From: Chiridota heheva
Taxonomy: Eukaryota > Echinodermata > Holothuroidea > Apodida > Chiridotidae
NCBI GenBank assembly: GCA_020152595.1
Contig: JAIGNY010003313.1
Span: 223,501-287,500, forward strand
DNA length: 64,000 nucleotides
Direction: 5' to 3'
In this document: one piece after another, positions 36,901 through 48,900 of the stretch
Layout: every line of letters starts with the position of its first letter
Numbering within the stretch: position 1 is the first letter of the stretch
The notes under the pieces: generated by a model
Databases searched by the model: none
What the model was told of the DNA's origin: nothing
The model's input: the letters and a program-made list of their open reading frames with translations, nothing else
Translations under genes and position numbers: made by a program

Positions 36901-39900
36901 ATATATTTGTCAGGGCAGTGGGAATGGGATATGATCTTATACCTTGTCATAAGCCATGGCCATGGCTAGAGGAGGATGGGAGGGGGTAGGGGGGCAGGGA
37001 GGAGCTGTGGAATTTCCGGTAGAATACTGAGAAATTGTTTTCCTATTCTATAGTAAAAATGAATCTATGCCACTTCATTAGCATCGTGTTACCCAAAATT
37101 GTATTGTCATTTTCATATTTCCACCCACAAATCAACCCTTATCCTATTTGCCATAACATGCCTCCTTTCAAGAATGAGGTACAGACTCCCATGCTAGCAT
37201 TCTCTAACATTAAGTCCCCTAAAATTTAAAATATGTCAATCATCCCTATTTAATGTATAAACTTTTTCTCCATTTTAAGAGTAGGATACTTCAAAATACT
37301 TCAGAACTATGGTTCGCATGCCAGATGATGCCCCACATGGCATTCCACCATGTATTCACGATATATCCCACATGGCATCCCATTCTACATCCCACATGGT
37401 ATCCTATCCTATGTCCCACATTATATCCAATTATATGTCCAACATGGCACCCCTCCTTATGTCCAACATGGCACCCCTCCTTATGTCCCATATGACATCC
37501 CTCCCTGTGTCCCACATGACTTCCCTGCCTATGTCCCCCATGGCATCTCACCTTATGTCCTGCATCAGTAGCTTGAAGCTTCCGCCACCCATGTCCCACA
37601 TGGCATTTCACCATATATCCCACATGGCATTCCACCATATTTCCCACATTCGTCTTCACCATATGTCCATATATCACACTTCCTGATTGAGCATACTAAG
37701 TATATAAGTCTGTCAGTCCATATAATAAGTTATGCAAATGAATTGTTGAATAAGAAAACAAGAAAGCAATCCATAAAGTTGCTGATCTCATTAAGCATAG
37801 CTATGTCACTAGCTCTGTTACCTTCGGACCTTAGAGTTTACAGGACACAAGTTTATGTACCACAGTATCATGATATAAAATTAGGATTGGTATAGGTCTT
37901 GCACTTTCGGAATTTAAAGTGGCACAAAAATGTACAAATGAGTACATTCTTACCTCATGAAATCACATATTTGACCTCTGACCCTTGACCCTCATCACTG
38001 AAACAATTTCTACATTTTTTTGAATTTATTGTACCCTACTGTATGACATTATTCATGCTCAAGTCACACTTACTATTCCATATACTAGGGAAAATGGTGA
38101 AAAGTAGTCAATAGCTATGTAACCTTTGACCTTTTGACTCCAGTCTACGGGACACAAATTAATGTACCAAGGTATCATGGTACAACATAGGGTTGGTATG
38201 ATCTTGTACTTTTAGAGTTTAAAATGGCATAAAATTTTGCATAAAAAGCACGTATTTGACTTTTGACCCATGACCTCCAATTATGTTTATTTTTTGTTAG
38301 AATCTTAAACCCTACCCACCTATGCAATTTGTAAAGATATCAAGTAATTGCTTTAAAAGATACAGCCATCATCAAAAACTTGTTTCATTTGACCTATGAC
38401 CTTTGTACCCCAAAACCTTGGAGACAAAAGTTCCAGGCCAGGGGTACCCGTCCACCAATTGTGGTTTATGTATATATTACAGCATTTGAGTTATAAGCGA
38501 CACAAAATTAATTGTTGCATACGCATACACACACTCCCATACGTGCTTCACATACTGATCGAGGACTGGATTCAAACTATCCATTTGAGGACTCAATGAT
38601 ACAGACCAATAATGAAGTAGTGGAACTGAAACAATTGTTGTTTTATCATTAATTGCTTGTAGGGTAAGGGGACTTGAAAAGTAAACAAAAATACAGTCCT
38701 GATTTATGTTATCTTTTTTAAGGACATAAAACAACATTTTAGGTTTTGCTAATTTAGCAACTAAGGACCCTGGACAAGATCTGATACATCTATTCATCTA
38801 AGGACTTCTGTGTGTGTTACATAATTTTCAGTTTTACTGAACAACTAAGGACTCACAGCGAATCAGCAGGTAGCGGTGTTAAGAATTTGTGATGCAATCC
38901 ATTTTAAAAATAAAACAGTGTAGAATTTTTAGCACTCCGAAGATAGTGTGAAATTAGATGTCAGATTTACCCGGTTTAATAAGGACATCTGTAAAACTTC
39001 TCAAGCGCCATCTTAAATGAGAGATTTTCTTGTTTATAGCAAAAACGTTCAAGAATGTGTGTTTAGGTCCTCAAACATGACCTGGGTCCTTAAACGATAG
39101 GTGTGTTGTCAGATCAAGGTCTCTAAATGAATATCAAAGCAAACGCACACACACACATGGACACCCAGACAGATGCAAAAATCACCAAATTTTGTCCCAG
39201 TTCCCAAAACTTATGACCCCTAACCCCTAATATGACATCAATCATAGCTGCTAGCTGCTAGCTTCCCTAATATCAAGGGGGCGGCCATGTAGTGTAGGAG
39301 GTACAGGCAGTTATTTGCCACAGCAAAGTGACTACAATATCTCATCCCCACATATATTTATATGTGGGTGATGACCCCTGCCCCTTAATATGAGGTCATC
39401 ATATGAGACCCCCTGGAGTCCATGAGGATATATCATGAAACTTTTTCTGAGAAATTCTGAAGAAATTTTAACATTTTCTGAGAAAATCTCAGAAAAAACT
39501 GGAGACGGACAAAATTGCAATTACATAAGTTTGCAATAAGCTTCACATGCTCACCAAAAAAAAGAACAATGTCAAATACCTGAATACTTTGTATGGTCCA
39601 CTCATGAAAGTCTGTGATACATTTGAAGTTAGCTCTCGTTACTTTTTCATGCAAAATCTTACAATCTTGGCAAACCAACACCTGTAGGTCCTCCGATAAC
39701 CATGATGCATCTGTAAAAAAAATCAGTGAAAAAGTAATGGTCGGCATCTCCTTGTGCAATGTCAAGGGAATTTTGAAATAGGGTAGTTCAAAGTTTGATA
39801 TTTGGGTCATCAAAAAAAGACTTAAGTATTAATTAGAAACATTTATGATTCATTTGAACATTGGTATCAAAGGTTTTCAGACTGCAATCACGTGCACGAA

Positions 39901-42900
39901 ATGTGTGTTTGAATATTCTTGAAAGTTGAGACTCAAGAAAAATACAACCTCACTTTTCAGCTGGCAGTTCCTTTAAGCTACAAAAAGTATTAATTTATTT
40001 TCCTGCCTTTTTCGAATCACAGGTCCATAGAGGAGGTGTTCAGGTGGTTCCGGACCTTCTCTTTGATGGAAATTGGAATTTGATCAGTTCTACCACTTTC
40101 TAAAGCAAAACATTAGAGTTAAACCGATGAACTCTACTTGTGAGGGCAAATCTTTCTTGATCTTTCCCCCTCCCCTGGTCCTGGTGAAAAGTGTGTGGAT
40201 CCGTCACTTATCACTATAATTGCTTTTTGTGTTTTTAATACTTCTTACTGAAACCCTTACAAAACAAGATACTTGCACATGTTTGCACATTTTGCAGGGC
40301 AGTAGTAATCTAAAGCTAAGACAGCCTATAAGCATGAGAATTGAGAACAAAAATTAAGTTTTGCCCCCTCTCTGCACAAATTGTGTGCTTCTCCAAAGAC
40401 TAGCTAAGTATGCTCATGCAGAGCTAAAAACTGTATAGCAAGGAATAGGGATACAGGATATTATCTTCCCATTGTGAGATGATATATAAATCGATAGGCC
40501 TACAACGTCATCGTCGTCATGATCACTTGTCATCATCGTCGTCGTCGTCATTACTATTAATATTATTATTATTATCATCATCATCATTAGCAGCAGCAGC
40601 AACAACAACAATAATAATAGAATCAGAAACAATAGAAATTACAGGAAATATATCTAACTGCTTCTTGTAAGAAAGTCATAAGCAACATCTTGCACAATAC
40701 CCCCAGGGAATTTAAATTGATTGTTCGGCAATAAGTGCAGCAAATAGGAGAATCATTCAGACAACATTTGCATTGCTTATCCAATCGTAAAAGGTTATAT
40801 CAAAAGGGGTCACAAAAAGTGACTCTGAATTTGTCAATTTTACAATAAATGTTAGTTTTTGTCAAGGGCAATTTTCTTCAATTTCTATTGTCTATATACA
40901 ACCCCAACCATGAATGTGGGAAGAACCTTGAAATCTAGGAAGGATAAAGGTCGCTTTGAACCAGATAGAATCACTGTCAATCAGTGTGCAGCCTACATCA
41001 TATACCTACTGTATCACACTGATTCCATATTACAAGCATGCATGATAAAATGGTTGAATAGCAAGAATCAGCAAAATCTTGCTATAAGCTTTCTAAACTT
41101 GACAGTATTGATAAAAAAAGAAGAAGCTGATACCCACTGACTCCACCCCCTTCCCCCCTCCTTCTTCCTATCCTCCCAACTAACTTACATAAAGTTTATG
41201 ATGTGACAAAGTAATAAATAAGCAAAATCCTCCACTTAAATTTATAATCAAGAGTGTAGTAATCAAATGGTTGGGCAAATTGAACCACCAAGGTTGTCAC
41301 CACTGCACTCCCAGGCATGGAAGTACAAGTCGAAAGTTTACTGGAAAGCTGGGGGGGATAAGATATTTCAGAAAGTAATTAAATCTATAAAAGGTAATAA
41401 TTTCATGTTCAAAATACCTCATTTAGAAAGTTTTGATTAATGAAATATTACGGTTTACATTCGTCAGTCCAGCTAGGCCTCATGATGTAGGCCTGGGCCA
41501 AAGAGAGTAATAGTAAATGTTTGGCCATTACAGGCCTATGTTAGGCTAAGCGTATGGCATATGCTATGCCGCTATGTTAATTCATAGCATTACAGTATGT
41601 CATTTTATGACAATTTATGCTTAACTCTTTAATATTAGGGGACTAACGTTTTAGTGTAGTTCGCCGCCCATCATTTACTAACTTACTCTCTAGGCATCAT
41701 GAGTCCTGGCCTGACATATGTAAAACGTTATATTTTTTTAAACAAGCAACTTTTCTAAATGAGGTACTTTCAATAAGAAATTATTACCTTCCATTGATCT
41801 AATTATTTCAGGATTATCTAATGCCCAGCTTGCCAGTAAATATTATTATTATTATTATTATTAAAAACATTTATATAGCGCAAATACTGTAAAATGATAC
41901 ACTCAAATGCGCTTAACAAACAAATGAATCAAATGATAAAATAAGTTAAGACTATAGTAAATAAAAATATAAAAATAAACCTAGAATCATTAAAGCTGGA
42001 ATATTAAATAAAAAGACAAAAGCAATAGGATCAATAATGAACGTAATAAGAGGAATATTCTTAAATGTTAAGAGTAGAATAAAACTTAGCAAGTCAGGTT
42101 GTATAGGCACTAAGATAGTAAAAAGCAGACATACAAAAATGAGAGCTATAAGATGTAAATATTTATAAAATTGTTAAAAGAATAAAAGGTCAAATAATGT
42201 AAGATAGTCTAAATAGTTCAATACAGTACAGAGTATAGTGGTTAAAAACTAAAGATAACACATTCAAGCAGGAGGGATAAAATAATAGAGTTAAGAATTA
42301 GTTGCATTGAAGGCAGCTGTAAAAAAGGTAAATCTTAAGGCTATTCTTAAAATGAGGAGGCAACTTTCACTTCGTAGATGATAGGGCAGGTCGTTCAAAA
42401 GTTTGGATGCGGCATGGTAAAAACCTCTGGTTTCAAACTGGGTTTTAGTTCTGGGTACAGTAAGGAAATGTTTTGATTGAAATCTTAAATATCTAGTTGG
42501 TTGATATGGAATTGATCACTTTGACAGATAACTGGGAGAAGGGCCATGAAGACATTTAAAAGTGAGCAATACAATTTTAAACTTAATCCTATACTTAACT
42601 GGGAGCCAGTGTAATCTGAAAAGCCCTGGTGAAATGTGTTGGTACTTGGGGGTTCTAGTAACAAGTCTGGCAGCTGAGTTTTGAACCAATTGCAATTTCT
42701 TCAAAAGGCTATCAGGTATGTTAAAATATAAGGAGTTACAGTTATCAATATGAGATGTAATAAATGCATGAACTAGGGATTCGCATGAATCTTCATTTAG
42801 ATACTTGCGGATTTGCCAAAGTTTGTAAAGATTGTAAGAAGCCTTTTTGCAAAGCACAGCTATCTGTGTTTCAAATTAAAGGTTTTTATCAAAAAAGATA

Positions 42901-45900
42901 CCAAGATTACGAACATTGTCAGCAGTTTGGATATTGACTTTACCCACTTTAACTGATATATCAGGCAATTTAGCAAGTTGCTGCTTAGAACTGATGAGTA
43001 TGACCTCAGTTTTACTATCATTTATCTTGAGATAATTACTGAGAAACCACTGTTGTACATCGCTGATATATTGCTCCATCGCCAACAGCACGACATCTCT
43101 AGAGCAGTCACTGCCAGCTTTAAAAGCAAGGTATAACTGGTGATCATCCGCGTACCCTTCATAAATTGGAAGGTGCCTGTTGACTATATCATAAAATTGT
43201 GATAAGTACGAAATGAATAGTTTGGGTCCGGTACAACTCCCTTGTGGAACACCACATTTTAAGGGAAACTCTTTAGAGCTATCCCCATTTATCAATATAC
43301 GTTGATTTCTGGCATCTAAATAGCCTTGAAATCATTTTAATGGTGTACCCTTGATATTCAGACAATTTTCAAGGCAATAAAAAAAAACTTTATAATTAAC
43401 CATATCGAAAGCCGCTGACAGATCTAACATAACAAGTAGAGTTACTTCCCCAATGTCCATATTATGCATAATGTCAGAGTGCACCTTTAAAAGTGCTGTT
43501 TCTGTGCTGTGATGTTTTCTGTAAGGTGAATTATGTGTTGGTGAAAGGTGTTTTGAAGCAAGCGCTCATCATACTGATGCATAACAGCAGCCTCAGTTAC
43601 TTTGGAAAGATATGACAAGTTACAGACAGGCCGGTAATTTTGTATTCAAGGGATAAACCTGTCTTCTTCAGAAGAGGAATAACCACAGCACATCTCCAAC
43701 ACTCAGGAAAATAGCCTTGACTGATAGAGCTATTTATGATGTTTGTGAATATTAGTAATAGTACAGTATATCCATGCAATTCTTAACAATGTTAGTAGAT
43801 ATTGGACCAAGTATGCAATGTTTCTTTGATGAATCATAAATCAATTTCAAAGCATCCTCAGAAGACAATTCGGAAAACTCTGAAAACTCAGTGACATCAT
43901 AACATGTATGAAATGGTAGTTTTTGACCTGAACATGTTAGAGAAGCATTATCTATGTTACGAGCATCATTAATAGCAGTTAATATTTTATCAATTTTTTC
44001 CTGAAAATAATTTCCCAAACCATCTGCCTGTGATTTATTGTCGATACTGACAGGTAGTGGATTACAATCGGTATTGCTATTATGCCAGTTCCACGTAATT
44101 GGTTAAAAAATAATGGGCAAAAATTTGCTCAACTTTTTACCCAACGTTAGGCATCTAGTCAGCAACCTTAGAACAGTTGGGCAAATATCAACCAACCAAA
44201 ATAGGTAAAAATAAAACCCAACAATTGATTAAATATTTCTACCTACGAGTTGGGGAAATATACTTCCTTCAAAGTTGGTAAATCTTCTCCCAACTGTTGG
44301 GTTTTAATTTTACCTATTTTGGTTGGTTAATATTTGACCAACTGTTCAGGTTGTTAAATAGATGCCCAACATTGGCTAAAAAGTTAAGCAAATTATTTTT
44401 AAGTGTATGTAAAAACACAGACATATAAACCACTGATGCACAAAAGAAGAAGAAAAGAAGGAACTAGAATAGGCCTATACAAATGATTGCCATAGAATTT
44501 CTGACATTTACACCCATGGAATAATATACAAGAGGCTTATACGTCATTTGAAATATTTCTTATCAAAACAGAAGGGGAAAACCCTGGAAAACCCTGGAAA
44601 TTGTACCTTTGCTACTGATCTACATGTAACAGATCATTGGAAATGTGTGCTGTTGGGTTTGGCATGATCTTACATTTACAGTTTTCTGCATTTCTTTGTT
44701 GACCCTAACATTGCATCTCATCATATCTTACATGCAGTGGTGTAGCCAGCATAAAAACAGTGAGGGGGTGTGAGAAGATCCTGGTTCCCCCTCCCAAGAG
44801 AAAGTGTTTAAATTTAGCCTACCTCTAAGGGCAATTTTTTTTTTTTTTAAAGCAAAAAAGATAAAAACATGTCGAAAGGACAGTATGCTCGACTATTCAA
44901 AGCTAGTGTAGAGAATAGGCTTATTGAGAGAAGTATATATACAGAAATAGGGTAGCAGGGGCAGATCATTTCAAATTACTTGAGCTTTGAAAAATGCACT
45001 TACATTTTCATTTGCTTTATTAATTTTTACAACATTTTACTACAAGCTTCAAAACATCTTTGAGTTTTCTCAGATATTTTAAGACAAAAAAAGTTCAAGG
45101 TTACCATCACCCAGTAACTCAGAAAACATGTAAATATCTTGCAGTCTTTACAACTATAACACCTCTTTTAGTTCTATAAATTAAACAACAAAGAAAGGAT
45201 AGGCCCTAACTTGCCAATGTCAATGAAAGAATTTCATTAAGCCCCCTTTCCAACCTGTACCCTCCCCCAACCCCTACACATTTCCAAAACTACATCCTGG
45301 ATTCCAATTTAAGAAAATATGTGTGTCAAGCAACATGAAAAATCTACAATAAGATCAAAGCAAAATTATGCAAAACGATATTGCTTAACGTATGACAAAC
45401 TATACACATTGGAAACGATACAAATCCTCTCTCTGCTAATAATGCATATTCCATCTAAACCTGTCTGAAATATCATGCCATGCCTATATTTCATGCAATC
45501 ACACCTGAAAACCAGACACTGTGTGGCATTCCACCACTTGCATAAACTATACATGCCATCACAACTGAAATCCACATGCCATTCCACCCTGTTCCACATG
45601 TTGACCCACCCTGATCCACATGTTGACCCACCCTGTTCCACGTGTTGACCCACCCTGATCCACATGTTGACCCACCCTGTTCCACATGTTGACCCACCCT
45701 GATCCACATGTTAACCCACCCTGTTCCACATGTTGACCCACCCTGATCCACATGTTGACCCACCCTGTTCCACATGTTGACCACCCTGATCAACATGTTA
45801 ACCCACCCTGTTCCACATGTTGACCCACCCTGATCCACATGTTAACCCACCCTGTTCCACATGTTGACCCAACCTAATCCACATGTTGACCCACCCTGAT

Positions 45901-48900
45901 CCACATGTTGACCCACCCTGATCCATATGTTGACCCACCCTGATCCATATGTTGACCCAAATTTCAACTTCTTTAGAAGCAAGGAAACGTTTATTTCCTG
46001 CATTATTCATGGCAAGACAAACATTTTGATTCCTATTCATGTCAGGAATGTCAATATCATAGCAAAACTAGAAATGTTAAGTCAGTAAGTCTCGCCTGCC
46101 ATATATTTTAAATCTCAGGTCAAACATTTTGCAACAAAGTATATTTTTATGCAAATAACCTAATCAATATGCACACTATACCTGACAATTAAGTGCGAAT
46201 AATGCTCTTCACACTGTATCATATTTGTTTAAGCAAAATCACCTCACCTACTTAAATTCAAGAGATACCACATACAAATATTTTCATTGCTATGCAAATA
46301 AGCTAATTAGTATGCACACACAACCCCCCAATCATGCTCAATTGAACAGTACCAATGCCCTCTACCACTAAACCAAGCTATTATCCCAGGTTAATAATTT
46401 TGTACGAAAGTCTATTAAACTAATTAATATGCACACAAGTGCATATTAATGAGGTTATTTGCATAACCTCACCATTGAGTGTAGACAATGCTCTTCACAT
46501 ACATGATCATTTGTGTGAACAAAATCCCCACACCCACTTTAATTCAAGACATATCATAGATACAAATGTTTGTTTATTGTTATGCAAATAGCTAATTAGT
46601 ATGCACACACAACCTCCCTCCCAATCATGCTCACTTGACTAGTTCCCTCCCTCTACCCCTACAGCAAGTCACATGAATAATTACCATTCGTAAGTTATGA
46701 TAACTTTAACCAAAAACATTAACCAAAACATTTAACCAAAACCTTTAACCTAACAAATATTTTCATTGCTATGCAAATAAGTTAATTAGTATGCACACAC
46801 AAACCTCCAATCATGCTTATTTAATCAGCACCCATGTACTCTACCCTTACACCAAGTCACACGAATGTACACCATTCATAACTTAAGTTATGAAAACTTT
46901 AAGTAAAAGTTTAACCAAAACTTTAACTGGACGCCAACACAGGGGAAGTAGAATAGCTCTACTATTCTTTGAATAGTCGAGCTATAAACAAACATTATCC
47001 TAATTCTTGAAAATAATATCCAAAAATTGGGGGATGGGGGGGGACTCCAAAAAGTGTGGGGGAGGGCCATTTCTTCTTTGTGGCTATGCCACTGGTTACA
47101 TGGCCAAGATGAAGAGGCTCTTGGAGTGAATCACAATCTTCATTTCTTATTCATTTTATGCAACTTTGGGAGATATGCTGTCAATCCACACTCCGTGCAC
47201 CCACTCCCCACGTCATTGATGAGAATTAAAGCTGTGCTCTAGGCCCATGAGTGGAAATTTTCAATGCCATTTTCATGTTGAAATCAGTAACACATACCAT
47301 ACAGTTGGTAGATTTATCATAGCTGGAATGAAAACAATATCAGTTTTATACTGTGTGGGTGTATTTGACGACGACGACGACGAGTGAACACACAATTACA
47401 ATGACAAGGTCGTCGCCTGCGTATTCGGTTATGATAGTAACAATGCTATCACGAAACGCTTAATATGACCCAGACGAGAACACAGGTACGACGTACAGAC
47501 AGACATTTCATCGACAAGCAAGTCAATGTCCACGGCCTTTGATAACCACTTGTGGTACACTGGCGTGTCTACCCAACCCAGGCTTGAACCCAGGGCCTCG
47601 TGGTCTGTAGACAGGTATGATAACCGCTACATCACAGTAGGTAGATTGTGTATTTGACCCGCATACATTCTTTATATTGTCTAATACAGCAATTTTTACC
47701 ACAAAGAACTTTTACTTCCCCTGATTCTTCACAGCACTTTCCTCTTCATTTTAGAATAAAGTGTCCCCTCCCACTACACTAAGGCATGAAGTGTCCCTCC
47801 CACCGCACCAAGGCATAAAGTGTCCCCTCCCACCGCACCAAGGCATGAAGTGTCCCCTCCCACCGCACCAAGGCATGAAGTGTCCCCTCCCACCGCACCA
47901 AGGCATGAAGTGTCCCCTCCCACCGCACCAAGGCATGAAGTGTCCCTCCCACCGCACCAAGGCATGAAGTGTCCCCTCCCACCGCACCAAGGCATGAAGT
48001 GTTCCCTCCCACTGCACCAAGGCATGAAGTGTCCCCTCCCACCGCACCAAGGCATGGAGTGTTCCCTCCCACTGCACCAAGGCATGAAGTGTCCCCTTCC
48101 ACCGCACCAAGGCATGAAGTGTCCCCTCCCACCGCACCAAGGCATGAAGTGTCCCCTCCCACCGCACCAAGGCTTGAAGTCTCCCCTCTCACTGCACCAA
48201 GGCATGAAGTGTCCCCTCCCATTGCACCAAGGCATGAAGTGTCCCCTCCCACCCCACCAAGGCATGAAGTGTCCCCTCCCACCCCACCAAGGCAAAAAAT
48301 GTATTCTATTTGTAAACGTGAATGAGTCAGTTCAATTCAAATTTCTTTTTTAAAACATACCTCTTTAAGGAAAGTAGAAAGGAAGAAGATCTCCTTATAA
48401 CAGCAAGAATTGAAGTTCCGTTTACATTTTTTACAAACATTAAAATCCGGTGTTTTATCACTGAGCAAATAAGTACAATGTATAGTCAAATGGACCTGAT
48501 ACTAAGGTATCATAAACAATGTGAGTAAAGTTGATTTAAGGTGATTGCTATGTTCATTCCTTTATTATGAGCTTGACATGTTTAATGACACAGAAAGGCT
48601 ATGGACAGACCCCTAGATTTGCTGTTTCACAGGAGCGGCCCGCCTTGCCCCTCTGTGGGCCTGCCCTTCCCCCTGGGGGTCTGCCCTCCCCCCCCCCCAT
48701 CCCCGGGTCCACCCTGCCTCTCATGAGAACAATTATTATTTTCATTTTTATTTTTAGATTGAATTATTTTTAAACTTAATGATCTTAATTAGCCTCATAA
48801 ATGAAATACCTCATATAGATACAGAACACAGAATGATAGCATAGTAAGCAATTGTCCTGTTTGGCTAATGACTGGTCCTTATCATTCAGAATAGCTTCAT

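Larger units (their letters stand above)
44735..47094. mobile_element. 2.36-kb non-autonomous hAT-like element
   Basis: The left end CAGTGGTGTAGCCA and inverted right end CAGTGGCATAGCCA agree at 12 of 14 bases. The octamers outside are CTTACATG (44,727-44,734) and GTTACATG (47,095-47,102), seven of eight identical, as expected for hAT insertion. Inside are the 22-bp array (45,590-45,962) and three ~290-bp imperfect repeats (46,140-46,830). No transposase frame. Alternatively two unrelated ends match by chance; the flank match argues against it. Confidence 0.6.

Noticed and set aside
37291-37686. Overlapping ~125-codon frames on both strands
   Set aside because: Explained by the 24-bp tandem repeat.
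40414-40670. Poly-Leu/Ile/Asp and poly-Ser frames
   Set aside because: Simple readings of a compound trinucleotide microsatellite.
47751-48353. Five overlapping frames of up to 177 codons, one Cys/Gly/Trp-rich
   Set aside because: All are readings of the 30-bp minisatellite in different frames; unit-length changes shift frames and no flanking exon signals are present.
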